A stretch of DNA of 64,000 bases from Bradyrhizobium barranii subsp. barranii (GTDB lineage Bacteria > Pseudomonadota > Alphaproteobacteria > Rhizobiales > Xanthobacteraceae), in NCBI RefSeq assembly GCF_017565645.3, contig NZ_CP086136.1:5997501-6061500 (forward strand). Direction: 5' to 3'. A program made the translations under genes and the position numbers. The notes beneath the pieces were generated by a model. That model worked only from the letters and a program-made list of their open reading frames with translations. It did not search any database and was not told the DNA's origin. This document shows, in pieces, positions 29,450 through 39,234 of this stretch (positions are counted from its first letter, which is position 1; the number at the start of each line of letters is the position of its first letter).

Positions 29450-30877
29450 ATGACCGATTCCGTCGTCACCCGCTTTGCTCCCTCCCCGACCGGCTTCCTC
29501 CATATCGGGGGCGCCCGCACGGCGCTGTTCAACTGGCTCTATGCGAAGAAGCACGGCGGCAAGATGCTGCTCCGGATCGAGGACACCGACCGGGAGCGCT
29601 CCACCGAGGCTGCGATCGGCGCCATCCTCGACGGCCTCAAATGGCTGGAGCTCGGCTGGGATGGCGACGTCATCTACCAGTTCAGCCGCGCCGCGCGTCA
29701 CCGCGAGGTCGCCGAGCAGCTGCTCGCCGACGGCAAGGCCTATCGCTGCTACGCGACCGCAGAGGAGCTCACCGCCATGCGCGAGAAGGCGCGCAGCGAG
29801 GGCCGCACCCGCCTCTATGACGGCCTATGGCGCGACCGTGACCCGGCAACGGCGCCCTCCGACGTCAAGCCCACCATCCGGCTGCGCGCGCCGCAGACCG
29901 GCGAGACCGTGATCGAGGACCAGGTCCAGGGCCGTGTGGTCTGGCAGAACGAGAACCTCGACGACCTCGTCCTGCTGCGCGGCGATGGCAATCCGACCTA
30001 CATGCTCGCAGTGGTCGTGGATGACCACGACATGGGCGTCACCCATGTCATCCGCGGCGACGACCATCTGATCAACGCCGCCCGCCAGAAGCAGATCTAC
30101 GACGCGATGGGCTGGGCGCTGCCGAGCATGTCCCACATCCCCCTGATCCACGGCCCGGACGGCTCGAAACTGTCGAAGCGCCACGGCGCGCTCGGCGTCG
30201 ATGCCTACCGCGCCATGGGGTACCTCCCGGCCGCGCTCCGCAATTACCTCGTCCGTCTCGGCTGGAGCCATGGCGATCAGGAGATTTTTTCGACCGAGGA
30301 GATGATCGCCGCGTTCGACCTCGCCAGCGTCGGCCGCGCCGCCGCCCGCTTCGATTTCGCCAAGCTCGAAAACCTCAACGGCCACTACATCCGCCACGCC
30401 GACGATCAATCACTCGTGAAGATGTTCGAGGACGTGCTCGACCACGTCGTGCCCAGCCGCAACGAGCTTAAGGCCAAGTTAAACGACACCACGCGGGCGC
30501 AACTTCTCAAGGCGATGCCGGCCCTGAAGGAGCGCGCCAAGACGCTGATCGAGCTGATCGACAGCGCCTATTTCATCTTCGCCGACCGGCCGCTGGAGCT
30601 CGATCCCAAGGCGGCAGCGCTGCTGACGCCCGAGAACCGCAAGCTGATCGGCCAGCTTCATTCCGCGCTGGAGAAAGTCGAGACGTGGAGTGCGGCGAAT
30701 GCGGAGGCCGCGCTGCGCGCCTTTGCCGAGGAAAATAGTCTCAAGCTCGGCGCCGTCGCCCAGCCGCTGCGGGCGGCGCTGACGGGACGGTCGACATCGC
30801 CTGGTATATTTGAGGTTTTGGACGTGCTGGGACGCCAGGAAAGCCTGGGCCGGCTTAAGGACCAGGCCAAGGACTAG
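29450..30877 (+). CDS. gltX: Glutamyl-tRNA synthetase
   Basis: Class I synthetase of 475 residues. The HIGH-type motif is [18 protein letters not shown], the KMSKS-like signature is [11 protein letters not shown] (about residue 240), and [11 protein letters not shown] binds the acceptor end. The C-terminal anticodon-binding domain has [12 protein letters not shown] at the end. With a separate GlnRS it is likely to be discriminating. gltA follows after 169 bases. The region between glnS and gltX has a small hairpin, CTTGGC-TGA-GCCAAG (29352-29366). Confidence 0.97.
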   Translation: MTDSVVTRFAPSPTGFLHIGGARTALFNWLYAKKHGGKMLLRIEDTDRERSTEAAIGAILDGLKWLELGWDGDVIYQFSRAARHREVAEQLLADGKAYRCYATAEELTAMREKARSEGRTRLYDGLWRDRDPATAPSDVKPTIRLRAPQTGETVIEDQVQGRVVWQNENLDDLVLLRGDGNPTYMLAVVVDDHDMGVTHVIRGDDHLINAARQKQIYDAMGWALPSMSHIPLIHGPDGSKLSKRHGALGVDAYRAMGYLPAALRNYLVRLGWSHGDQEIFSTEEMIAAFDLASVGRAAARFDFAKLENLNGHYIRHADDQSLVKMFEDVLDHVVPSRNELKAKLNDTTRAQLLKAMPALKERAKTLIELIDSAYFIFADRPLELDPKAAALLTPENRKLIGQLHSALEKVETWSAANAEAALRAFAEENSLKLGAVAQPLRAALTGRSTSPGIFEVLDVLGRQESLGRLKDQAKD

Positions 30878-31046
30878 GCCAAGGACCAGGCTACGACGTA
30901 AGTCGACCATGCGTGCGGCGATCTTGCAGCGCACACAGCAATAATATACCCATCTCACCCGTACCTTCTGGAATATCCGGCCTGCCCCACCAAGTCATTG
31001 GGGCCTTCCGGGTCCGGCCCGTTTCACCACACATCGGGGACCTCTG

Positions 31047-32351
<1,305 letters not shown>

Positions 32352-32373
32352 GATCGGCCACTACGGCTTTTGG

Positions 32374-32405
32374 AAACGGCGCCATCCTGCGATGGCGCCG
32401 TTTTT
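32374..32405 (+). terminator. Intrinsic terminator of gltA
   Basis: Stem AACGGCGCCATC / GATGGCGCCGTT with loop CTGC (32375-32402), preceded by A and followed by a T run (TTTTTG continuing to 32406). A textbook Rho-independent terminator 23 bases after the gltA stop. Confidence 0.9.
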
Positions 32406-32422
32406 GTTTGCGGGCGACATTT

Positions 32423-32507
32423 GTAGGGTGGGCAAAGCGCAGCGTGCCCACCACCTCTCCGAGACCCAGCCAGAAACGGTGGGCACGCTGCGCTTTGCCC
32501 ACCCTAC
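32423..32507. repeat. Perfect 30-bp inverted repeat, dispersed Bradyrhizobium element (VGKAQRAH type)
   Basis: Left arm 32423-32452, beginning GTAGGGTGGGCAAAGCGCAG, is the exact reverse complement of right arm 32478-32507, ending GCTTTGCCCACCCTAC; the loop is 25 bases. I know this sequence as a high-copy intergenic repeat in Bradyrhizobium. When translated by over-long gene calls it gives the artefact peptide RVGKAQRAH. It separates the gltA terminator from the downstream GFA gene. Confidence 0.88.
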
Positions 32508-32523
32508 GGATACGGAGAACCTG

Positions 32524-32928
32524 ATGCTGAGCGTAAGCTGCCTCTGCGGACGCGTTGCCTACGAGGTCGATGCGACCCCGGGCTCCATCATGCACTGCCA
32601 TTGCCAGACCTGCCGGAAGACGCACGGATCGGCCTTCTCCACCGTCACGAACGTGCCGCGCGACCGCTTCCGCTGGACCAAGGGCGAAGACTTGCTGCGC
32701 GGCTTCGAATCCTCGCCCGGCAAAACCCGCTATTTCTGCTCGCAATGCGGATCACACATCGTCGCCTCGCGCGAGGGCAGGAACACGGTCCTGCTGCGGA
32801 TGGGCTGCCTCGATACACCGATCACAGAACGGCCCGAGATGCACATCTGGCGATCGGATTCCGCCAACTGGTACGACCCGAAGGCCGAATTACCGGAGTG
32901 GGCCGAAGGCACCGCACCGAAAGCTTGA
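32524..32928 (+). CDS. GFA-family (glutathione-dependent formaldehyde-activating-like) zinc protein
   Basis: 134 residues with the Mss4-like zinc fold of the GFA family. Zinc Cys motifs are CLCG (residues 6-9), HCHCQTCRKTHG (about 22-33) and YFCSQCGSHI (near residue 70). Family members bind glutathione adducts or formaldehyde; most, as probably here, are uncharacterised. I chose ATG 32524; a start at 32392 would include the palindromic repeat and is rejected. It is monocistronic, with the ROK regulator starting about 130 bases later. Confidence 0.85.
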   Translation: MLSVSCLCGRVAYEVDATPGSIMHCHCQTCRKTHGSAFSTVTNVPRDRFRWTKGEDLLRGFESSPGKTRYFCSQCGSHIVASREGRNTVLLRMGCLDTPITERPEMHIWRSDSANWYDPKAELPEWAEGTAPKA

Positions 32929-33020
32929 TCGGTTCTTCGCCTCATCTTGCTGCCACGCACAACAACTAGTCGACTCATCGCGTCCGCAATCGCTTGACAG
33001 TCGAAACGCTCCGCGCGCAA

Positions 33021-33041
33021 ATTCTTACACTAAGTAAGAAT
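33021..33041. promoter_or_regulatory. Palindromic candidate operator upstream of ROK regulator
   Basis: ATTCTTAC (33021-33028), ACTAA, GTAAGAAT (33034-33041): a perfect 8-bp-arm palindrome, AT-rich in a GC-rich setting. TTGACA at 32994-32999 could be the -35. It lies just before the preferred ROK start and is a natural autoregulatory site for the ROK protein. Confidence 0.55.
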
Positions 33042-33057
33042 GACGACAGGGATGGAA

Positions 33058-34230
33058 ATGCCGGAGCAGCCGAGAAGTCGGCGGCAGACGCGCGCTGCCA
33101 TTTTGACTCACTTGCTCCAGTCCGGCGGCTCGTTCCGGCCGCCGCTGGCCAAGGCCGTGCGGCTGTCCGAGGCGAGCCTGTCGCGCATCCTGTTTGACCT
33201 GAAAGCCGAAGGCCTGATCGAGGAAGTCCGGCGCCCTGCCCCTTATGTCGGCGGTCCGACAGGCCTCGTGTCGCTCGATGGTTCCGTGGCGCTCGCGGCC
33301 CTCGAGCTGACCGGCCAGTGGCTGAGCGTGGGCGTTGGCGGCATGTCGGGCGAAATGCACTACACCGAGCGTGTTCCGTTGCTGAAGAAGCCGACCGTCG
33401 AGACCGTCGGCCGGGTGTTCCGCGAAGCCCTCACCTTGCTGCGCGACTGGACGCGCCGCCGCCGCATCAGTCTTGCGCAGATCGGCATCACCATTCCCGG
33501 CCTCGGCCGCCTGAGCGCCGCGGGCAATCCGATCATTCCGTGCGACGTCGAACGCATCGGCGACATGCTCGGCGGAATGTTTGCCGGCGTGCCGGTCGAG
33601 TTCACCAACTCGGTGGTCGCACACGCCACGTTTCACCGCTGCCGTACGCAGGACTATCCCTTCAGCGGCGCACATCTCTTCGTCTTCGTCGGCCAGGGCG
33701 TTGCCGGCGCCTGGATGGACGATCCGCTTGAGGCCGATGCCCCGCAGCCGGTTGAGCTCGGCCATATGGTGTTCAACGCCGACGGGCCGCGCTGCCGCTG
33801 CGGTCACCATGGCTGCGTCGAGGCCTACACGTCGCTTCCGGCCCTCGCCGAGCTCCTCGGCGCAACTGAGGCCGAACTGCTCCAGCTCGGCAGCGAGTGG
33901 GTGAGCACGATCCCGCGCTCGTCGCGAATGCGCCAGGAGTTGCGCCAGCGCCTGTTCCGGCTGGGCCTTTCGATCGGCAACACGCTCAACGTAAAGCCAT
34001 GCAACGGCGTCGCGATCAGCGGCTGGCCGTCGCTTCTCTCTGAAGAGGATCGGAAAGCGGTGGTCGATGGGATCGACGCCTGCCTTCTCGGCGGGCGGAA
34101 ACTGGCGCAGGTGTCGCTCGCCTTCGTGCCACCCTCGAACGGCAACGATCCGCAAGCAGCTCTCGCCTTCGCCGCCTTTTGTCTCGCCAGCCGCGGCGGG
34201 ATGCCCGCGGCTTCGACGGAGGCCGCCTGA
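33058..34230 (+). CDS. ROK-family transcriptional regulator
   Basis: About 390 residues. An N-terminal winged helix-turn-helix (RRQTRAAILTHLLQSGGSF, then LSEASLSRILFDLKAEG) is followed by a ROK sugar-kinase-like domain. The zinc signature is GHMVFNADGPRCRCGHHGCVEAY, and GITIPGLG is the nucleotide/sugar region. Such proteins (NagC/XylR-like) repress sugar operons and are released by the sugar. I favour ATG 33058, with AGGGA in good spacing; ATG 33040 lies inside the palindrome. It is 57 bases upstream of the ABC importer on the same strand, its probable target. Confidence 0.85.
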   Translation: MPEQPRSRRQTRAAILTHLLQSGGSFRPPLAKAVRLSEASLSRILFDLKAEGLIEEVRRPAPYVGGPTGLVSLDGSVALAALELTGQWLSVGVGGMSGEMHYTERVPLLKKPTVETVGRVFREALTLLRDWTRRRRISLAQIGITIPGLGRLSAAGNPIIPCDVERIGDMLGGMFAGVPVEFTNSVVAHATFHRCRTQDYPFSGAHLFVFVGQGVAGAWMDDPLEADAPQPVELGHMVFNADGPRCRCGHHGCVEAYTSLPALAELLGATEAELLQLGSEWVSTIPRSSRMRQELRQRLFRLGLSIGNTLNVKPCNGVAISGWPSLLSEEDRKAVVDGIDACLLGGRKLAQVSLAFVPPSNGNDPQAALAFAAFCLASRGGMPAASTEAA

Positions 34231-34287
34231 CATGCCTGAGCCGCGTGGCTCAACGCGCCAAGAAAGTTCACACCGGGAGGAACTGCC

Positions 34288-35574
34288 ATGCCGATCACGA
34301 CAACAAGACGCCGTCTGCTCGCTGGATCCGCGGCCGCACTCGCACTACCGGCATTCGCCCGCGCGCAAGGCGCGGCCAAGCCGCGCCTGACCGCGATCTC
34401 GCAATGGTCCGCAGGCAGCGATGGGGCGGCGATCACCGCGCTCGGCAGGAAATTCGAGGAGAAAGGCGGCGTCTGGCAGCACTCGCCGGTCCCCGGCTTC
34501 ACCACCGAGATGATGAACAAGTTGCGCGCCCAGATCATCGCCGGCGATCCGCCGGCCTGTTCGCAGCTCAAGGGCCCGGAGATTGCGGCCTGGTCGAAGA
34601 TCGCTCCGACCGTCGACCTCGACGCCGTGGTCGCCGCCGCCGGCTACGAAAAGGTCGTCGCGCCGGACCTCGCAAAATTGCACAAGCCCGGCGGCAAGTG
34701 GATCGCGCTGCCGCTGCAGATCTACAGCACCAACATGCTGTTCCTCTCCAAGCGTGCGCTGGACAAGGCAAAGGCCGACAAGCCGCCTGTTACGTGGGCG
34801 GATTTCAATGCGCTCGCCGAGAAGATGAAGGCGGCCGGCGTGACCTATCCCTTCGCTAACGGCGGCACCCGGGCCGACGATGGTCAAAAATTCGAGGCGT
34901 CCCTCGCCGGCATCAGCCCGACGGCATACCGCGCCGCCTGCATGAATCTCGACAAGAAGGCCCTAGAGGGTCCCGAGATGAAAGCCGCCTTCGCACAGAT
35001 GCGCAAGCTCACCGAGTGGATGGACCCCAATGTCGGCGCCCAACCTTATGCCGTCAATTTGAAACGCTTCATCGACGGCGACATGGGCATGCTCATCATG
35101 GGCGGATGGGCACAGGGCGTGTTGAAGAACGCCGGCTTCAAGCTCGACGACTTCATCATCGCGCCAGGCCCCAGCGATAATGGCAAGCCGGTGTTCCTGT
35201 TGAATGCCGATGCCTTCATCTTCTGGCAGCGCAAGGAGGCCGATCTGCAGGCCGGCCAGATGTTGATGGCCCAGCTCGTCATGGATCCGGCGATCCAGAC
35301 CATGTACTCGCAGATCACGGGATCGATCCCCGTGCGCACCGACGTCGATCTGACCGGTGAAGGCTGGTCGGATGGTCAACGGACGACCGCGGCCGCATTG
35401 AAGAATGCCGTCGCCAACAATCAGGCCGTGCTGAGCCTCGCGCACAACATGGCGCAGGAAAACGGCCTGACGGCTGCGATGATCGACGTGTTCACGGAAT
35501 ACGCGAAGAACAAGACGATCAAGCCGGAGGAGGCCGTTACCCGCCTCGCCGAGGCCGTCGAGGGCGCGCGTTGA
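34288..35574 (+). CDS. Sugar ABC transporter, substrate-binding protein
   Basis: 428-residue periplasmic binding protein (family 1, sugar type). It has a Tat-like signal, TTRRRLLAGSAAALALPAFA (residues 5-24). The mature protein begins near AKPRLTAISQWSAGSDGAA. Conserved hinge motifs include MNKLRAQIIAGDPPA and GDMGMLIMGGWAQG. Preceded by GGGAGGA at 34278. The sugar cannot be read from sequence; glucose/mannose-type binding proteins are the closest in feel. Its stop overlaps the TTG start of the first permease. Confidence 0.9.
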   Translation: MPITTTRRRLLAGSAAALALPAFARAQGAAKPRLTAISQWSAGSDGAAITALGRKFEEKGGVWQHSPVPGFTTEMMNKLRAQIIAGDPPACSQLKGPEIAAWSKIAPTVDLDAVVAAAGYEKVVAPDLAKLHKPGGKWIALPLQIYSTNMLFLSKRALDKAKADKPPVTWADFNALAEKMKAAGVTYPFANGGTRADDGQKFEASLAGISPTAYRAACMNLDKKALEGPEMKAAFAQMRKLTEWMDPNVGAQPYAVNLKRFIDGDMGMLIMGGWAQGVLKNAGFKLDDFIIAPGPSDNGKPVFLLNADAFIFWQRKEADLQAGQMLMAQLVMDPAIQTMYSQITGSIPVRTDVDLTGEGWSDGQRTTAAALKNAVANNQAVLSLAHNMAQENGLTAAMIDVFTEYAKNKTIKPEEAVTRLAEAVEGAR

Positions 35575-36500
35575 CCGACGCCGTCTCGACAGCAACGCGA
35601 CCGGGCCGGTCGGCGACAGCTGAAACGGTGCGCCGGCTGCCTGAATATCTGATGATCTGGGTGCCGCTGCTTCTATCCGCAGCGCATCTCATTACGTTTT
35701 CGATCTGGACGATCTGGATTTCGTTCACGCCATCCACCCTTATTCCGGTGTCGGGGTGGGTCGGCTTGCGCAACTACAATTCCGTCCTGGCGTCCCGGAA
35801 CTGGCAGATCGCTTTCGACAATCTGCTGCTGTTCGGCAGTGCTTTCGTGCTGCTGAGCTTGATCACCGGCCTTATGCTTGCGATCCTGCTCGATCAGCGC
35901 ATTCGCGGCGAGAATGTGCTGCGATCGATCTTCCTGTATCCGCTTGCGGTGTCGTTCGTCGTCACCGGCACGGTCTGGAGCTGGCTACTCAATCCCGGCA
36001 TCGGGATCCAAAAGCTCGTCCATGACCTCGGCTGGACCTCCTTCCGGTTCGACTGGCTGATCGACCGCGACATGGCGATCTGGACGATCGTGATTGCCGC
36101 GATCTGGCAATCCTCCGGCTTCGCCATGGCGCTCTTCCTCGCCGGCCTTCGATCCGTCGATTCCGACATCATCAAGGCCGCCCAGATCGACGGCGCCGGA
36201 CCGGTCCGAACCTATTGGCGGGTGATTCTGCCGACGCTCTGGCCGATCACCATCACCGTCGTCGTCGTCCAGTTGCAGTTCGCGATTTCAGCCTTCGACC
36301 TCGTCCGTGCGCTCACCAATGGCGGGCCCGGAATCGCGACCCAGCTGCCGGCCCTTGTCGTCTACGACCTCATGTTCCAGCGCAGCCAGCTCGGCCGGGG
36401 TGCCGCGGCGGCGGTGCTCATGCTGCTCATTCTACTCGCGGTGCTGCTACCCTATGCGGCGTGGCGTTATGTCCAGCGAAGGCAGGCCACCCATGCGTGA
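35571..36500 (+). CDS. Sugar ABC transporter permease 1 (MalF-like)
   Basis: 309-residue inner-membrane permease with about six helices. The EAA loop that docks the ATPase is near residues 205-225 (IKAAQIDGAGPVRTYWRVIL). The TTG start at 35571 overlaps the stop of the binding-protein gene (TTGA). An N-terminal stretch of about 30 polar residues precedes the first helix (LMIWVPLLLSAAHLITFSIW). Confidence 0.9.
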   Translation: MTDAVSTATRPGRSATAETVRRLPEYLMIWVPLLLSAAHLITFSIWTIWISFTPSTLIPVSGWVGLRNYNSVLASRNWQIAFDNLLLFGSAFVLLSLITGLMLAILLDQRIRGENVLRSIFLYPLAVSFVVTGTVWSWLLNPGIGIQKLVHDLGWTSFRFDWLIDRDMAIWTIVIAAIWQSSGFAMALFLAGLRSVDSDIIKAAQIDGAGPVRTYWRVILPTLWPITITVVVVQLQFAISAFDLVRALTNGGPGIATQLPALVVYDLMFQRSQLGRGAAAAVLMLLILLAVLLPYAAWRYVQRRQATHA

Positions 36501-37350
36501 CCGCAGCTTCGCACCGAGCCGAATTCTGATCTATCTCGTCGTGACATTGTTCGCTGCGGCCTATCTCGCGCCACTCGTTGTTGTCGTCCTGAACTCTCTC
36601 CGCACCAACGAGGAGATCGCGCAGGGTTCGATGATCGGCTGGCCGCAACATTTGGCCTGGAGCAACTACGCCAAGGCCTGGAGCGGTTTCTGCGTCGCCG
36701 AGACCTGCGCCGGCATCCGGCCGTACATGCTGAACTCCGCACTCGTCACCATCCCGGCGACGATTTTCTCGACCTTGCTCGGTGCTGTCGCCGGTTACGC
36801 CGTGTCGCTCTGGCGCTTTCGCGGCGATAGCTGGATCTACGGCATCGTGACCCTCGGCCTCTTCCTTCCCCAGCAGATGCGCCTGCTTCCCTGGACCATC
36901 GTGCTGCGGGACACCGGTCTCATCAACACGCTGACGGGCCTCGTGCTGATTCACACGATCCAGGGGCTCTCCTTCACCACGCTGTTCTGCCGAAACTACT
37001 ATGTCGCCATCCCCCATGAATTGATCAGGGCCGCACGCATCGATGGCGCCGGGTTCTTTCGTATTTTCTGGCGCATCATCCTGCCGCTCTCGGCTCCCAT
37101 TCTGATCGTCACCGTGATCTGGCAGTTCACGCATATCTGGAACGAGTTCCTCTATGGCGTGACATTCACCACCGGCCAGCAGCAGCCCGTCACGGCCGCG
37201 CTCATCGCGCTCTCTGCCGCAATTGCGGACATTCCGCAGCATGGCGTGCAGAGCGCCGCGGTGATCATAGCAGCGCTGCCCACTTTGCTGATCTATCTCC
37301 TCGGCGGACGGTACTTCGTGCGCGGCCTGACCGCCGGCGCAGTGAAATGA
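36493..37350 (+). CDS. Sugar ABC transporter permease 2 (MalG-like)
   Basis: 285-residue carbohydrate permease with six predicted helices, beginning MRDRSFAPSRILIYLVVTLF. The EAA loop is IRAARIDGAGFFRIFWRIILP (residues about 178-197). I chose ATG 36493, giving an 8-base overlap with permease 1; the longer frame upstream is a shadow of that gene. It ends 10 bases before the ATPase gene. Confidence 0.9.
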   Translation: MRDRSFAPSRILIYLVVTLFAAAYLAPLVVVVLNSLRTNEEIAQGSMIGWPQHLAWSNYAKAWSGFCVAETCAGIRPYMLNSALVTIPATIFSTLLGAVAGYAVSLWRFRGDSWIYGIVTLGLFLPQQMRLLPWTIVLRDTGLINTLTGLVLIHTIQGLSFTTLFCRNYYVAIPHELIRAARIDGAGFFRIFWRIILPLSAPILIVTVIWQFTHIWNEFLYGVTFTTGQQQPVTAALIALSAAIADIPQHGVQSAAVIIAALPTLLIYLLGGRYFVRGLTAGAVK

Positions 37351-37360
37351 TGGGGTCGTC

Positions 37361-38470
37361 ATGGCAGCACTGAGCATTCGCACCCTGTCCAAGCGCTACG
37401 CCAATCTGGAGGTGCTGAAGGGCATCAACCTCGACATCGAGAGCGGCGAGTTCACCGTGCTGGTCGGGCCATCCGGCTGTGGCAAGTCCACCCTGCTCAA
37501 CATCGTCGCCGGGCTCGATCGTCCGAGTGACGGAACGATCGAGATCGGCGGACGCGTCGTCAACGACGTCCCGCCCAAGGATCGCGACATCGCCATGGTG
37601 TTCCAATCCTACGCGCTCTATCCGTCGATGACGGTGCGCCAGAACATCACCTTCGGCATGGAATGCCGTCACGTTCCGAAGGCCGAGCAGGAGAAGGCCC
37701 TGGCGAATGTAGCTCGCCTCCTTCAGATCGAGCCCCTGCTCGGCCGCAAGCCGTCGCAATTGTCCGGCGGGCAACGCCAGCGCGTGGCGATGGGCCGGGC
37801 GCTGGTGCGCGATCCCCTGCTCTTCCTGTTCGACGAGCCGCTCTCCAATCTCGATGCGAAGCTGCGCGTCGAGATGCGGATGGAGATCAAGCGGCTGCAC
37901 CAGCGCATCGGCGCCACCATCATCTATGTCACCCACGACCAGATCGAGGCGATGACGATGGCAACACGCATCGCCGTGATGCATCGGGGCGTGGTGCAGC
38001 AGTTCGCTGACCCGGACACCGTGTACCGCTATCCGGCCAATCTGTTCGTCGCCCGCTTCATGGGTTCGCCGCCGATGAACACCATGCCGGGGCGGCTCGA
38101 GGCCGATAGTAGCGGACTGATAGCCGTGATCGGCGCGGGGCGACCGGACGAGGTTCGTCTGCGCCTGCATGGACACGACGCGGCAGCATCTTATCTCGGC
38201 CGCGACGTGGTCGTCGGGATCAGGCCGGAATGCATCGCCGAGGCCAGCCGCGTCTTTTCCCGCGAGGCGCCCGTCCTCGTCGACGCGCCGGTCGAGATGA
38301 TCGAGCCGACCGGCGCCGAGACAATCGTGCTGCTGCGTCTCGGCGGCGAGACTGCGCTGGCGCGCATCACGCCGGATATCCGTCCCGCGCCCGGCGCGAC
38401 CGCCACCTTCGCGCTCGACACGCGGCGCATTTGCCTGTTCGACCCCGAGACGGAGCGGCTGATCGCATGA
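37361..38470 (+). CDS. Sugar ABC transporter ATP-binding protein (UgpC/MalK-like)
   Basis: 369 residues. Walker A is GPSGCGKST (residues 36-44), the Q-loop is MVFQSYALYP, the ABC signature is LSGGQRQRVAMGRA, Walker B is LFLFDEPLSNLD, and the H-loop is TH in IIYVTHDQIEAMT. The C-terminal TOBE/OB domain (about 240-365) is typical of MalK/UgpC regulators and may respond to cytoplasmic signals. The stop overlaps the SDR start (ATGA). Confidence 0.95.
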   Translation: MAALSIRTLSKRYANLEVLKGINLDIESGEFTVLVGPSGCGKSTLLNIVAGLDRPSDGTIEIGGRVVNDVPPKDRDIAMVFQSYALYPSMTVRQNITFGMECRHVPKAEQEKALANVARLLQIEPLLGRKPSQLSGGQRQRVAMGRALVRDPLLFLFDEPLSNLDAKLRVEMRMEIKRLHQRIGATIIYVTHDQIEAMTMATRIAVMHRGVVQQFADPDTVYRYPANLFVARFMGSPPMNTMPGRLEADSSGLIAVIGAGRPDEVRLRLHGHDAAASYLGRDVVVGIRPECIAEASRVFSREAPVLVDAPVEMIEPTGAETIVLLRLGGETALARITPDIRPAPGATATFALDTRRICLFDPETERLIA

Positions 38471-39234
38471 CCCGGACCATCTATCCCAGCCTTGCCGGCC
38501 GCGTGGTGCTGATCACCGGTGGCGCCAGCGGCATCGGTGCCACCTTCGTGCGCGCCTTCGCGACCCAGGGCGCCCGCGTCGCCTTCCTCGACATCGATGC
38601 GAGCGCCGGCGAGGCGCTGGTGCGGGACGTCGCGGCCACATCCGGCTCCGCGCCCCTGTTTGTGCCCTGCGACCTTCTCGACATCGACGCCTTGCGCGCT
38701 GCCATGGCGCGGGTGCACGGATCGCTCGGCGATGCCGCAGTCCTCGTCAACAATGCCGCCAACGACCAGCGTCAGGTGCTGGCCGAGGTGACGCCGGCCG
38801 AATTCGACTGGACGATCGGCGTCAATCTCAAGCATGTCTTCTTTGCGGTCCAGGCGGTGGTGCCGCAGATGCAGGCGCGCGGCGGCGGCTCGATCATCAA
38901 CATGTCGTCGGTGGCGTGGATCCGCGGTGCGCCGGCGCTGCCGGTCTATGCCGCCGCGAAGGCGGCGATCGTCGGCTTCACCAATTCGCTGGCCAGGTCA
39001 GTCGGCCCCGACCGTATTCGCGTCAACGCGATCGCGCCCGGCATGGTGATCACCGAGCGCCAGCGCCGGCTCTGGTTTCCGGACGAGCAGAAGATCTCCG
39101 AGCTGCGCACCCGCCAGGCGGTGCCCGATGCGGTGACGCCCGAGGACATCGCCAGCATGGCGCTGTTTCTCGCATCCGACGAGAGCCAGCGTATCACCAG
39201 CCAGTGTTTTCGGGTCGATGGCGGCCTCGCCTAG
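38467..39234 (+). CDS. SDR-family oxidoreductase (probable sugar dehydrogenase)
   Basis: 255-residue classical short-chain dehydrogenase. The NAD(P)-binding motif is TGGASGIG (residues 17-24), with Asp at the end of strand 2 (FLDID) suggesting NAD preference. NNAAN follows, and the catalytic set is Ser in MSSVAW and Tyr-x3-Lys in YAAAKAA. I chose ATG 38467, coupled to the ATPase stop; the longer frame from 38230 is a shadow. Being last in the importer operon, it probably oxidises the imported sugar to the lactone (inference). Its last 41 bases overlap convergent lpxB. Confidence 0.88.
   Translation: MTRTIYPSLAGRVVLITGGASGIGATFVRAFATQGARVAFLDIDASAGEALVRDVAATSGSAPLFVPCDLLDIDALRAAMARVHGSLGDAAVLVNNAANDQRQVLAEVTPAEFDWTIGVNLKHVFFAVQAVVPQMQARGGGSIINMSSVAWIRGAPALPVYAAAKAAIVGFTNSLARSVGPDRIRVNAIAPGMVITERQRRLWFPDEQKISELRTRQAVPDAVTPEDIASMALFLASDESQRITSQCFRVDGGLA

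Noticed and set aside
32392..32523. N-terminal extension of the GFA gene
   Set aside because: The 44 extra codons translate the palindromic repeat (RVGKAQRAH); the true domain begins at ATG 32524 with its zinc Cys residues.
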